DNA of 34,947 nucleotides from Microcystis aeruginosa Ma_MB_S_20031200_S102 (GCA_007095845.1 SFBI01000008.1:1-34947), one strand, 5' to 3'. Shown: positions 25,114 through 34,026, counted from the first letter of the stretch. Notes: generated by a model from the letters alone, not told the origin. Numbers and translations are program-made.

Positions 25114-25933
25114 TATCTGGGCGATTTTTCGCAAGGAATTTCAAAGCTATTTTACCGCCGCTAATGCCTATATCATTATGGGTATATTTTGGTTAGTAGC
25201 AGGATTTTTCTTTAACTCCCTTCTCTACGGCATTATTCTCGATATTGGTATTCAGGAACAATCGGGATTTCTGGTAGCCAGAGATACGGTATCTGAATTT
25301 ATGACCACTTTCATTGGCATTATTTTATCCTCTTTATTGTTGGTAATTTTGCCGGCCCTGTCTATGGGATTATACGCAGAGGAAAAAAAACAGGGAACCC
25401 TAGAACTTTTAGCCACTTCTCCCCTGACTAATTGGAGTATAGCCATCGGTAAATTATTGGGAGTGCTGGCCTTTTTTACCGTGATGATTACCCCCCTCTG
25501 GATTTACGAAATAGTGGTTTTTAGTGCCGCAGTTCCCCCGGTGAATATAGCCAGTGTTTTACTAGCTCATCTAGGATTAATTTTACTGGCAGCGGCCATC
25601 CTAGCCATCGGGATGTTTATTTCTTCCCTTACCAATAGTTCTATCCTTGCTTACATCATCACCTTTATCACCATCTTATTTATCTGGATACTGGATGTCA
25701 TTGCTAACAATGCCGAAACCTTCTTTCGAGATCGCATTGGAGGAGAAGTGGGAGAACAGATCGGATTTTTCCTGAAAGAATTGCTCTCCCATCTATCTTG
25801 GTATCAACCCTTTAACAATTTCGTGCGGGGAATTTTTGACAGTAGTAGTTTAGTCATCCTCCTCAGTTATATTCTGCTGGGAATCTTCCTAACTACTCAA
25901 GCGATTGAAGCGAACCGTTATCAAAGAAACTAA
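25103..25933 (+). CDS. ABC-2 type permease (GldF-like)
   Basis: 276 residues with six predicted membrane helices: about 22-42, 68-90, 112-135, 145-170, 178-198 and 252-270. It carries the typical ABC-2 motif KKQGTLELLATSPLTNWSI after the second helix and begins MINNIWAIFRKEFQSYFTAA, like GldF/NosY-type permeases. It forms the membrane channel for the ATPase encoded just upstream (overlap 11 bases) and is followed after 2 bases by the GldG-like gene. Transported substrate unknown. Confidence 0.9.
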   Translation: MINNIWAIFRKEFQSYFTAANAYIIMGIFWLVAGFFFNSLLYGIILDIGIQEQSGFLVARDTVSEFMTTFIGIILSSLLLVILPALSMGLYAEEKKQGTLELLATSPLTNWSIAIGKLLGVLAFFTVMITPLWIYEIVVFSAAVPPVNIASVLLAHLGLILLAAAILAIGMFISSLTNSSILAYIITFITILFIWILDVIANNAETFFRDRIGGEVGEQIGFFLKELLSHLSWYQPFNNFVRGIFDSSSLVILLSYILLGIFLTTQAIEANRYQRN

Positions 25934-25935
25934 CT

Positions 25936-27462
25936 ATGATATCCTGGCAAAAATACAGTAAATTTCTCTATATACCCGCCCTCTTTCTGGGTAGTGCTGG
26001 CTTAACCGTGGGGTTAATCTCCGGTCAGTGGTCATCCCTCTCTCTGGGGTTATTAATTGCTGGAGCTATTCTGTTTCTAGGGTGGCTATTGTTATTAGTA
26101 ATCACTCACAAAGACTTTTGGCAAAAAAGAAGTACCCGCACTGGTACTCAAACCCTCATTACTACTATTATTGTCCTCAGCGTTATCGGTTTAATCAACT
26201 TTCTCGCTCTCCGTTATCCCTATCGAGTTGATTTAACCGAAAACCAAATCTTTAGTTTATCCCCCCAAACCGAAAGACTATTAACCAATCTGTCAAAACC
26301 CGTTAAAGTCTGGATTTTTTCAACCCGGGGAATCAGTGCCAACGAAGAGGAACTTTTAGCTAATTATCAACGCAAAAATCCCCAATTTCAGTACGAGATA
26401 GTTAACCCAGAGAAAAAACCCAATATCGCTCAGGAATTCAAAAAACTAGCTGATGATAATCTGTCTAGAGTCTATCTACAGTATGGTGACAAAAAACAAC
26501 CCCTAAAAACCATTAGTGAACAGGAAAGTCTCACCGAAGCGAAACTGAGTAACGCCATCGAAACCGCTAAAACCAATCGCACTTTAACCGCTTATTTTCT
26601 GCAAGGTCATGGAGAAAATGCTATCAAAGAGCCTCAAGGTGGATTAGTGCAAGCAGTCAATAGTTTAGAAGCAAAAGGTTATCAAGTAGAACCACTTAAT
26701 CTAGTGGAACGTTCCACCATTTCCAATAATGCCGATGTCATTATTATTGCCAGTCCCAAAAGAAAAATATTTCCCCAGGAAGTCACCGCTTTAAAAAACT
26801 ATCTTGAGCAAGGGGGCAAAATTTTATTAATGATTGACCCCCAAACCGAAACCGGATTAGAACCCTTATTAACCCCTTGGGGTGTGAAACTAGATAATCG
26901 AATTATTATTGATGCTTCCGGTGCTGGGGAAATCATCGGTTTAGGTCCGGCTAGTCCCATTATTACCAATTACGGCAATCATCCGATTACTCGCGATTTT
27001 GCTAACGGTATTTCTATCTTTCCCTTTGCTCGTCCCATCGCTACCGTTCCCATCGAAGGAATTGAAGCTGTATCTTTAATGATTACTAATGATAAAATGT
27101 GGGCTGAGAGTGATTTAAATGATCAGAATCTCCAGTTTAACCCTGAAAAAGATTTAGCTGGCCCCTTTGATTTAGGAGTTGCTCTGACGGGAAAAAAAGG
27201 TAAATTAATCGTGATTGGTAATGCCAGCTTTGCCAGCGATGGACTATTTGAACAACAGTTAAACGGAGATATATTTTTAAATTCTGTGCAGTGGTTAGCC
27301 AGTGGTGAAACAGCCACCTTATCTATCCGAGCTAAGGAACCAGAAAATAGAAGAATCAATTTAAATCCCCTGCAAGCTAACGCTATTTTTTGGATAGCGA
27401 TGGTAGTGATGCCTTTAGTAGGATTTACCCTAGCTGTATTGACTTGGTGGCAACGTCGTTAA
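25936..27462 (+). CDS. GldG-family ABC-type auxiliary protein
   Basis: 508 residues. Three N-terminal helices (about 12-30, 33-57, 72-93) are followed by a large extracytoplasmic domain and a C-terminal helix (about 482-503). After the third helix, YRVDLTENQIFSLSPQTERLL is the GldG-family hallmark. RTLTAYFLQGHGENAI, ILLMIDPQTETGLEPLL and LIVIGNASFASDGLF belong to its periplasmic domain. It completes a three-gene ABC-2/Gld-like operon and probably couples to the permease at the plasma or thylakoid membrane. No gliding function is implied. Confidence 0.88.
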   Translation: MISWQKYSKFLYIPALFLGSAGLTVGLISGQWSSLSLGLLIAGAILFLGWLLLLVITHKDFWQKRSTRTGTQTLITTIIVLSVIGLINFLALRYPYRVDLTENQIFSLSPQTERLLTNLSKPVKVWIFSTRGISANEEELLANYQRKNPQFQYEIVNPEKKPNIAQEFKKLADDNLSRVYLQYGDKKQPLKTISEQESLTEAKLSNAIETAKTNRTLTAYFLQGHGENAIKEPQGGLVQAVNSLEAKGYQVEPLNLVERSTISNNADVIIIASPKRKIFPQEVTALKNYLEQGGKILLMIDPQTETGLEPLLTPWGVKLDNRIIIDASGAGEIIGLGPASPIITNYGNHPITRDFANGISIFPFARPIATVPIEGIEAVSLMITNDKMWAESDLNDQNLQFNPEKDLAGPFDLGVALTGKKGKLIVIGNASFASDGLFEQQLNGDIFLNSVQWLASGETATLSIRAKEPENRRINLNPLQANAIFWIAMVVMPLVGFTLAVLTWWQRR

Positions 27463-27510
27463 TCGAGTTAGAATCTAGAAAAATGCTCTCTCTTCTTCCC
27501 CCTAACTGCC

Positions 27511-28131
27511 ATGACCACAACCCAAACTATCCCCCAATTGTTGACTTTTGATGACTATATCAATCAATATCCCGATGATGGACAACAATACGAATTAATC
27601 GCAGGAAAATTATTGGCCATGATGCGACCGATCGGAAAACACGAAGAAATTGGCGGATTTGTTTCTGGAACCCTATTCTTAGAGATAAATCGGCAGCAAT
27701 TACCCTATTTTATTCCCAATACTGCCGCAGTAAAACCCCTTCGCCCCCATACAGGTTATCTACCCGATATTATTGTCTTAGACAGAGAAAATCTAGTTAA
27801 TGATCCCTATTGGGAAACCGCTTCCTCAATTTCTCTGGCAACATCAGCTAAATTAATTATTGAAATTGTCAGTTCCAATTGGCGAGATGATTATCTGAAA
27901 AAATTCGATGACTACGAACAATTAGGAATTGCTGAATATTGGATTATCGATTATTTAGCCAAAGGTTCGTCCCGATATATCGGCAGCCCCAAAGAACCCA
28001 CCATTTCTATCTATCAATTAATCGATGGAGAATATCAAAGTAATTTATTTAAACAGGATCAACGTCTTATTTCAGGGGTTTTTCCAGAGTTAAACCTCAC
28101 TGCTAATCAAATTTTTTGTGCTAGAGCTTAA
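27511..28131 (+). CDS. Uma2 family (DUF820) protein
   Basis: 206 residues. It has the Uma2 pattern: YELIAGKLLAMMRPIGKHEE near the start, GYLPDIIVLDRENL (PD motif, about 86-99), KLIIEIVSSNWRDDYLKKF (E.S...D...K) and YEQLGIAEYWIIDY. The fold is PD-(D/E)XK-like. Function is unproven; the family is massively expanded in cyanobacteria. It lies 48 bases after the GldG-like gene on the same strand but has its own upstream stretch; co-transcription is possible. Confidence 0.9.
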   Translation: MTTTQTIPQLLTFDDYINQYPDDGQQYELIAGKLLAMMRPIGKHEEIGGFVSGTLFLEINRQQLPYFIPNTAAVKPLRPHTGYLPDIIVLDRENLVNDPYWETASSISLATSAKLIIEIVSSNWRDDYLKKFDDYEQLGIAEYWIIDYLAKGSSRYIGSPKEPTISIYQLIDGEYQSNLFKQDQRLISGVFPELNLTANQIFCARA

Positions 28132-28242
28132 AGAAAAACCCGTATTTTTAGATTGAACCTATTGCAAAAATCAAAATTGTCCTGAGAGTAAGGAGTCAGG
28201 AGCTTATAATAGAAAACAACTCAAGATCGGAGAAATCAATTA

Positions 28243-28818
28243 ATGTTTGCCACAATAGAAGATAAACAAGCTCTTTCCCTCGAAGTATTTCTTGCCCTTC
28301 CAGAAACTAAGCCTGCTAGGGAATATTATCATGGAATTGTCACTCAAAAACCTATGCCCAAAGGAAAACACAGCATCTTACAATTTGAGTTAGCCTCTGC
28401 CATTAATCAACAGACTAAACCTCAAAAATTAGCTTATGCTCTACCTGAATTGCGTTGTACTTTTGCAGAACGTTCAATTGTGCCAGATATTGCGGTGATT
28501 CGTTGGGAGAATTTGCCAAGAGATGTAGATGGAGAAATGGCCGATCAATTTTTACGTTATCCCGATTGGATTATTGAAATTATGTCTCCTGAACAATCTG
28601 TTACCTTAGGGATGGAAAAGATTATTTTCTGTTTACAACAAGGAACAGAATTAGGTTGGTTGATTGATCCTTCAGCAAAGTCAGTCACCGTTTTTCAAAC
28701 AGGATTACCGAAAGTACATATTGCAACTGAAGGAAATAATGAGTCTTTAGCAGTGATTAAAGGTTTAGAATGTTGGTCAATATCAGCAGTGGATATTTTT
28801 GCTTGGCTAAAGGTTTAA
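28243..28818 (+). CDS. Uma2 family (DUF820) protein
   Basis: 191 residues, a different subtype from its upstream neighbour. Motifs are GIVTQKPMPKGKHSILQFEL, RSIVPDIAVIRWENL, YPDWIIEIMSPEQSVTLGM and TELGWLIDP. In the third motif the usual ...D...K spacing is altered (SVTLGMEKI), so the catalytic lysine may lie further on, at Glu-Lys. GGAG at about 28231 supports the ATG. No functional partner is nearby. Confidence 0.88.
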   Translation: MFATIEDKQALSLEVFLALPETKPAREYYHGIVTQKPMPKGKHSILQFELASAINQQTKPQKLAYALPELRCTFAERSIVPDIAVIRWENLPRDVDGEMADQFLRYPDWIIEIMSPEQSVTLGMEKIIFCLQQGTELGWLIDPSAKSVTVFQTGLPKVHIATEGNNESLAVIKGLECWSISAVDIFAWLKV

Positions 28819-29035
28819 TTTCTTCTGTCAGCATCGTTTGGTTTATCAGTTTATTCTAGAAGAATGAAGTTGTCAAAGTTATAGGGATGTGGATTTATTT
28901 TTTAATTATTTTATACTCGTAGCATTAATGATTGATTTGGATTGTAAAAATTAGGAACATGAAAAGCTTATGGTATAAGACTTTGGCCTTCCGCAAAGCG
29001 GTATAAATACCCTCAAGATAACATAAAAATATGAT
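28819..29035. other. Intergenic, no gene seen
   Basis: AT-rich sequence with no ORF of coding character. It holds GGTATAAATACC (29000-29011), a short palindrome related to the stem that follows. Confidence 0.4.
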
Positions 29036-29077
29036 ATAAATGCCCCTACTCAACTGACTAAATAAAGGGACATTTAT
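29036..29077. repeat. Imperfect hairpin
   Basis: ATAAATGCCCCT (29036-29047) pairs with AGGGACATTTAT (29066-29077) with one mismatch across 18 bases. There is no T-tract on the plus strand. It may act as a bidirectional barrier between the convergent Uma2 and toxin genes, or be part of a small repeat. Confidence 0.5.
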
Positions 29078-29094
29078 AGTATTTTAGAAGCAAT

Positions 29095-29217
29095 TTAGCC
29101 TACTTTTCTGGTTTCTTTTTCAGTAGATTTGGATAGTTTTAGTTTACGCTTCAGGGTTAAATCTGCGCTGAGTGTACTGACTACCAAGAGTCTTAAAGTT
29201 CAAGTTTTCCAGACAGA
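29095..29217 (-). pseudogene. PEP-CTERM sorting-signal remnant
   Basis: The minus strand encodes LRLLVVSTLSADLTLKRKLK, then LSKSTEKETRKVG and a stop at 29095-29097. This aligns without gaps to the end of the PEP-CTERM protein at 34144 (SLLALGTLGAASTLKRQLKS, then SKSSEKETTKVS). An in-frame TGA sits where the PEP motif should precede the helix. It is the decayed 3' end of a PEP-CTERM gene. Confidence 0.7.
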
Positions 29218-29250
29218 AAATTAAACTAATTAAGCATTCCTATTAGTGTC

Positions 29251-29586
29251 TTATATTAAATCTAATGTGTATCGCATCGCTTCTTCCAATTGCTGTAAAT
29301 AACTAGAAGAAAGTGTCCCCAACTGTCTCTGAAGTCGTTGTCTATCAATAACAACAATTTGATAACATAAGGCTACTGATTCCTGATTTAAACCTCCTTG
29401 TTCTGCGGGAATAACCATTGTTCCGGGGATTTGTGCGCGACGTAAATTACTGGTTAATGGAATTACAACAACAGTGCTAGTGAAGCGATCAATATTGTTA
29501 TGTTGGACAATAATAACAGGTCGAATACCAGCTTGTTCTAAACCACGACTCGGATTCAAATCAGCTGGATAAATATTGCCTCGCAT
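29251..29586 (-). CDS. MazF/PemK-family toxin (mRNA interferase)
   Basis: 111 residues: MRGNIYPADLNPSRGLEQAG, then IRPVIIVQHNNIDRF, VVVIPLTSNLRRAQ and a C-terminal VIDRQRLQRQLGTLS. This is the usual MazF/PemK arrangement (R-G-x-I-Y-x-x-D, then RPVIIVQ, then PLTSN). Such toxins cleave mRNA at short sequences until bound by the antitoxin. The ATG starts directly after the antitoxin stop, so the two are translated together. All family positions I can recognise are present, so the toxin may be active. Confidence 0.93.
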   Translation of the reverse strand: MRGNIYPADLNPSRGLEQAGIRPVIIVQHNNIDRFTSTVVVIPLTSNLRRAQIPGTMVIPAEQGGLNQESVALCYQIVVIDRQRLQRQLGTLSSSYLQQLEEAMRYTLDLI

Positions 29587-29841
29587 TTATTTCTTATCCT
29601 CTTGTTCAAGGTGAGATAAATAATCGGGTAAAATACTTTCTGAAAAGCTAATATTCTCTTGAGCAAATTCATTTTGTAGCGATTGTGCTTCTGCATCTGA
29701 AATATTATCCCATTTCTGAAAACGTGAATTTCTTTGTAAGGATTTGACAAATTCAAGAACTTGTTGCTGTTTTTCTAGCGGTAAAGTCTTAATACTTTGC
29801 AAAATCTGGTCTTGAAGATTATTAATATGGGTGATAGACAT
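29587..29841 (-). CDS. Antitoxin of the MazF/PemK pair (DUF2281-like)
   Basis: 84 residues from MSITHINNLQDQILQSIKTL. An upstream ATG at 29886 would give 99 residues, and the start is uncertain because no clear Shine-Dalgarno was seen for either. The segment LPLEKQQQVLEFVKSLQ resembles the DUF2281 antitoxin core common in cyanobacteria. The acidic C-terminal half (DISDAEAQ-like, FSESILPDYLSHLEQEDKK) would be the flexible toxin-binding tail. It neutralises the toxin encoded immediately downstream and probably represses the operon. Confidence 0.85.
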   Translation of the reverse strand: MSITHINNLQDQILQSIKTLPLEKQQQVLEFVKSLQRNSRFQKWDNISDAEAQSLQNEFAQENISFSESILPDYLSHLEQEDKK

Positions 29842-30078
29842 TTTAACTTTTACCATATCTACACTAGAATAACCATCTGACCACAAAAAACGCTCTTGTT
29901 GTCAATTAGTTAGCAACAATTAAATAATAGACAATAAACGGTTCTTTGGTTTGTATTATGCAATGGACGGGAGTTATAAGGGATGGAACGCTTATGTAGA
30001 AAGGCATTTGGCGATTTTGGTCAATTGTTTTCAATCTAGAATGTTTTAGCTTGTTTTTTGATAACTTTCTAGTCATTT

Positions 30079-30211
30079 GGCTCTTCTCGACTTTGTATGA
30101 TAATTTTTGCTTATAGAATCGTGAAATATTTACCTAGAAAGACTTTTAGGACTATTTTGCTGAAGAAACTATCAGTATAGACCCCGTTTCCACACAGAAA
30201 CCAGAAGAACC
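30079..30211. mobile_element. ISL3-type MITE, complete copy with target duplication
   Basis: 133 bases. The left end GGCTCTTCTCGACTTTGTGTG and the reverse complement of the right end GGTTCTTCTGGTTTCTGTGTG agree at 16 of 21 positions. The element is flanked by GTCATTT on both sides (30072-30078 and 30212-30218). It has no ORF. The first 118 bases match 13976-14093 with two differences. Confidence 0.8.
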
Positions 30212-30271
30212 GTCATTTTCTCCTTGTCACATTAATCAAACGTTTGACCCTGGATAATTGTGATATATTTG

Positions 30272-31294
30272 TTATATTTCGTTACTTAAAATAAAATTAT
30301 GCTTGCTTTGAGTTTTTGAATCTACCTCAAAATTATCTAGTCTTAAACAGCTATCTAATTGATCTTGTAATATATTTGTATTAATTGTCTCCGTGCTAAT
30401 TAATACCAATTCGGTAAAGGGTGGATTATTACCCCATTCCTCGCCTATTTCTAAGGTAATTCTCGGCCCCACTTGTTGCAAAATTACCCTTTTATTGGGA
30501 TATTCAACAGTAGATAAAATACCCTTGGCTCGCAATACAGTTACGGGTAATTTACCTAATATTCTTCGCAGGGTTAATAACTGAAAAGGACGAACACTTT
30601 CATAACTCCAAGTATGAAAGTTATCCGAGGGATTAGATTTGAATTGACTAGATACAGAATGAACGGGAAATGAGTCCTTAAATCCTAATAATAAATCTAG
30701 GGAAACATCCCCATAACTCCCTTTTAACAAACGCGCCCAGGGTGCTATTTTTTGGATAATCTGACTAGCATTAATTTGTGCTTTTTCATCAATCAAATCA
30801 ATTTTATTGAGAACCACAATATCAGCCGCTGAAATTTGATCAATTAGCAAATCTTGATAGTTAATTTTTCCAGATGGTTCACAAATTTGGGGTAGATAGG
30901 TGGCATCAACTAGGGTAATAATGCTTTCTAAGCGAATTATTTTACTTAAAACTGGACGCTTTAGGGTTTGTAACAGGGTGTAAGGATTAGCAATTCCACT
31001 GGCCTCAATTAATATATGATCTGGACGGAGAGATAGGATTTTGGGAAGAGAATTAACCAGATTATTTTGTAAATTACAACAAACACAACCTCCCTCAAGA
31101 GTGATGAGATCATCGTCTCTATTTTTAATTAACATCTGATCAATATTAAGACTACCAAAATCATTGACCAGTATGCCAAAACGGCGATCACTTTTACCCT
31201 TAAGAATGGAGTTAAGTAAAGTAGTTTTACCAGCACCTAAAAAGCCTGTTAGCAGTGTTACTGGTGTCTTCCAGAGATTTGATGATAAAACCAC
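30272..31294 (-). CDS. CobW/COG0523-family G3E GTPase (putative metallochaperone)
   Basis: 340 residues. Walker A GFLGAGKTT (17-25), the metal-binding motif CVCC (70-73 in EGGCVCCN), DHILIEASG (Walker B region) and NKID (163-166) define the COG0523 subfamily of G3E GTPases. The C-terminal CobW domain lies at about 235-320. These proteins insert or deliver metals, often zinc. The start is GTG at 31294, which overlaps the TAG of the amidohydrolase by one base (TAGTG), so translation is coupled. The pairing with a metal-dependent hydrolase suggests that enzyme as a possible client. Confidence 0.9.
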   Translation of the reverse strand: MVLSSNLWKTPVTLLTGFLGAGKTTLLNSILKGKSDRRFGILVNDFGSLNIDQMLIKNRDDDLITLEGGCVCCNLQNNLVNSLPKILSLRPDHILIEASGIANPYTLLQTLKRPVLSKIIRLESIITLVDATYLPQICEPSGKINYQDLLIDQISAADIVVLNKIDLIDEKAQINASQIIQKIAPWARLLKGSYGDVSLDLLLGFKDSFPVHSVSSQFKSNPSDNFHTWSYESVRPFQLLTLRRILGKLPVTVLRAKGILSTVEYPNKRVILQQVGPRITLEIGEEWGNNPPFTELVLISTETINTNILQDQLDSCLRLDNFEVDSKTQSKHNFILSNEI

Positions 31295-32559
31295 TATGCT
31301 TGTTCTCCCGATGGTTGTTTATAGATGACTCCCCGTTTCATCACAAAATCAACTTGACCAGTAACATTAATATCATCAAAAGGATTACCCGGCATAGCGA
31401 TAATATCAGCAAATTTCCCCACCGCTAACGCACCAATATTCGGCTGCATTAATAATTCAGCCGCTACAGTAGTTGCTGCTTTTAAAGCGCGTAAAGGAGT
31501 AATACCATTTTGAACCATCGCTGGAAACTCTTTCCAGTTATCTATATGAGGAAAAGTTCCTGCATCAGTACCAAAAGCAATCTTAACGTTACTTTTAGCT
31601 AAATTATCAGCACAAGCAATCAGTTGAGGGGCATATTTTTGATATTTAGCGTGTTGCCAAGAAGAACGATTTTGCCAATATTCAGGATTATTAGCATTGC
31701 GAGCTTTTTCTAAAACAGTGTATTGAGTTGGTACGAGATAAATTCCCTTCTGTTCCATCAATTGCAAAGTCTCGGAACTGGCAAGATTACCATGTTCAAT
31801 GGAACGTACCCCCGCATTAACAGCACGTTGAACCCCTTCCCCTCCATAAGCGTGAGGACAAGCAGAAATACCGAAATCTTTGGCGGTGCTAACCAGAATA
31901 TTCATCTCCTCTTGGGAATAAGTGGTTTGACTGGGATCATCTGTAGGAGAGCTAAAACCCCCTGTAGCACAGAATTTAATCCAATCTGCTCCTGAGCGAA
32001 TTTCTTCCCGTACTATGCGGATAATTTCTGCTGTTCCGTCTGCTACTTCAAATTTTTCTGGTCTGAACTGAAAAGCAACTAAAGAGGTAAAATCACCATG
32101 TCCTCCTTGGGCTGAAATCAGGTGAGGTGCTACCAATAGATCTGGTCCAATAATCCAGCCGTTGGCGATCGCTTTTTTAAGATCGACAGTAATAAATTCT
32201 GGATCGGGACAACCCACTTCCCGTACAGTAGTAAAACCGTTCATTAACAGTATTTTCAGGGGATTTAAGCTATAAAGGGTCATGAATGGCACTGTCACCA
32301 TATAAGGATTTTCTGGAATTGTAGGATCCCCTTCACAGAAGGTGATATGAACATGACAATCAATGAAACCAGGGGTAACGGTGTGTCCTTTTAGTTCAAT
32401 AATTTGAGCGTTGCTGTGATCAACTGTTGCGGCGATCGCAGTAATATTCCCGTTTTCGACGCGAATTTCCGTGGCACCAAGGGGATTATCAGCCAAACCA
32501 TCCCAATATTGATCGGTTACGATTACATAATTTGGGCTAGTGGAATTAGTACCAGTCAT
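31294..32559 (-). CDS. Amidohydrolase family protein (imidazolonepropionase/prolidase-like)
   Basis: 421 residues from the ATG at 32559, which has AGGAG 9 bases upstream; a longer reading from 32655 adds 32 residues without a ribosome site. The metal-binding motif GFIDCHVHI (64-72, His69 and His71) is followed by ADWIKFCATGG (probable carboxylated lysine), PHAYGGEG, SIEHGNL and FGTDAGTFPH (catalytic Asp), all typical of the metallo-dependent amidohydrolase superfamily. The substrate, perhaps a cyclic amide or an X-Pro dipeptide, cannot be told. There is no signal peptide on the short form, so it should be cytosolic. The next gene on the same strand is the CobW-type GTPase. Confidence 0.88.
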   Translation of the reverse strand: MTGTNSTSPNYVIVTDQYWDGLADNPLGATEIRVENGNITAIAATVDHSNAQIIELKGHTVTPGFIDCHVHITFCEGDPTIPENPYMVTVPFMTLYSLNPLKILLMNGFTTVREVGCPDPEFITVDLKKAIANGWIIGPDLLVAPHLISAQGGHGDFTSLVAFQFRPEKFEVADGTAEIIRIVREEIRSGADWIKFCATGGFSSPTDDPSQTTYSQEEMNILVSTAKDFGISACPHAYGGEGVQRAVNAGVRSIEHGNLASSETLQLMEQKGIYLVPTQYTVLEKARNANNPEYWQNRSSWQHAKYQKYAPQLIACADNLAKSNVKIAFGTDAGTFPHIDNWKEFPAMVQNGITPLRALKAATTVAAELLMQPNIGALAVGKFADIIAMPGNPFDDINVTGQVDFVMKRGVIYKQPSGEQA

Positions 32560-32710
32560 AGTTGTTGCTCCTGTCGTTAATTTTTGCAGCGTTTTTCTTA
32601 GTTTGCAAGAGGCTTTTAAGCAAGTTTCGGAAAAAGACCTTCGTAATTGGTTCACACACTGTTGCTATTGCACCTCATTTATCTGAGAAAGGCTGTAGTA
32701 AAACCGGGAC

Positions 32711-32935
32711 TCTCTTGGATTTGGTGGGTAAAATGTATTCTAAGATACATTCCTGCTGGCGCGGGAGTGGAGGGAACCACAGAGACACAGAGGACACAAA
32801 GACCGATGGCTATTATATAGTGCGCCTAATTGATTTGTGAACGGGTAGGCTCTAGAAGTCAAGTGTAGCACGACGGCAAACGGAGGGTTTTTACATTTCA
32901 TTTAGGTGCGCTATATAAGTTAAACTTGTTACACA
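32711..32935. repeat. Dispersed intergenic repeat, copy B (interrupted by a MITE)
   Basis: 32711-32802 corresponds to 3566-3657, including the palindrome AATGTATTCTAAGATACATT (32732-32751). After the inserted element at 32814-32917 the similarity resumes with AAGTTAAACTTGTTACACA (to 32935), matching the end of copy A. Confidence 0.7.
32814..32917. mobile_element. 104-bp MITE with 16-bp terminal inverted repeats
   Basis: The left end TATATAGTGCGCCTAA (32814-32829) and right end TTAGGTGCGCTATATA (32902-32917) are inverted copies with two mismatches. No ORF. It sits inside the dispersed repeat 32711-32935. The target duplication could be a TA, but this is not certain. Confidence 0.75.
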
Positions 32936-33022
32936 AAGCATAAGAAAGCCGATAAATTCTCAAAACTTGCTATGATTCAAAAAGATTGTTAATACACTTT
33001 CTCGGCTTAATTATCCCCCGCA

Positions 33023-33979
33023 ATGACTCGCCAAATTCACGACCAATTTGCCAAGGAATATTTAGAGGAACTCTTAGCGTCTCTGGGAACGATTAAAAAG
33101 AGCAAGAAAGTCAAGAGTGAAGTCCAAGAAATCGATGTTTGGTTTGAACCAGCCACAGCATCAAGGACGGAATTACCCTTGGGTTTACTCGCTAAAATGG
33201 CGGCGACTTGCTGCTTATTTGAACCCTTCCGTAACCCACCCTCCGAGGTAGAGATTCGCAGTTGCATCTCCAAGTTATACGCGGTTCATGGCGAAGTCTT
33301 AAGGAAGGCGAAAAGGACAAGCAAAACTCTAACAGAAGCTGAACTACCAGTTCTCTGGATTTTAACGCCTACTTTTTCAGCGAGAATGATTGAAGAAGTC
33401 GTGGGATTCCCCCCTTCATTCCTACCGGAAGAGGGGATGAAAGAGGAGTGGGGAAAAGGAGTTTATTTTTCCCCTAACCTATTCAAAACGGGAATTGTCG
33501 CCATCCATCAATTACCAGTCAATGAGGAGACTTTATGGTTGAGGGTGCTAGGTAAAGGAGGGACACAGAAACGAGCAGTAGAAGAATTAGTGCAATTGCC
33601 TGAAGATAATCCCTTCCAAGAGAATTTACTGGAAATTCTGGCCAACTGGCGCAAGAATTTAGAGTTGAGAGATAATTTAAGTACCGAAGAACAGGAGGAC
33701 ATCATGAACTTATCACCAGCTTATCTAAAACAACGGGAAGAGTGGAAGCAAGAAGGGATACAAGAAGGGATACAAGAAGGGATACAACTAGGCAGTTTAG
33801 AAGAACGGTATTCCCTGATAACCAGTCTTCTGGAAGGACGCTTTGGCAGCCTAGATGCAGAATTATCTGGTCTGGTGGAACAGATTGCCCAACTTCCTAT
33901 CTCGGAACGCACCGGGTTACTTCTTTCTCTGGCTAATTTATCTCGCTCAGAACTGTTAGAAAGATTCAGGGAAAATTAA
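33023..33979 (+). CDS. Rpn/PD-(D/E)XK-type protein with DUF4351-like C-terminus
   Basis: 318 residues. The N-terminal part has the pattern FAKEYLEELLASLG, then VQEIDVWFEP, where the D.WF segment is the counterpart of the nuclease-like core in Rpn/DUF4351 cyanobacterial proteins. The C-terminal domain, ITSLLEGRFGSLDAELSGLV, then ISERTGLLLSLANLSRSELL, fits DUF4351. Between them lies a charged linker with three QEGI repeats encoded by a 12-bp tandem repeat. Related proteins have been described as recombination-promoting nucleases, but activity here is unproven. The gene stands alone. Confidence 0.8.
   Translation: MTRQIHDQFAKEYLEELLASLGTIKKSKKVKSEVQEIDVWFEPATASRTELPLGLLAKMAATCCLFEPFRNPPSEVEIRSCISKLYAVHGEVLRKAKRTSKTLTEAELPVLWILTPTFSARMIEEVVGFPPSFLPEEGMKEEWGKGVYFSPNLFKTGIVAIHQLPVNEETLWLRVLGKGGTQKRAVEELVQLPEDNPFQENLLEILANWRKNLELRDNLSTEEQEDIMNLSPAYLKQREEWKQEGIQEGIQEGIQLGSLEERYSLITSLLEGRFGSLDAELSGLVEQIAQLPISERTGLLLSLANLSRSELLERFREN
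33749..33784. repeat. 12-bp tandem repeat inside the Rpn-like gene
   Basis: Three exact copies of CAAGAAGGGATA, each encoding Gln-Glu-Gly-Ile, in frame. Confidence 0.95.
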
Positions 33980-34026
33980 ACTTTTAATCCCCCTAAGCTA
34001 GGAAAAACTATCCCCCAGCATTAATA

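Noticed and set aside
32562-32840. 92-residue plus-strand ORF upstream of the Rpn-like gene
   Set aside because: It runs through the repeat copy B and the antisense of the amidohydrolase leader; no coding character.
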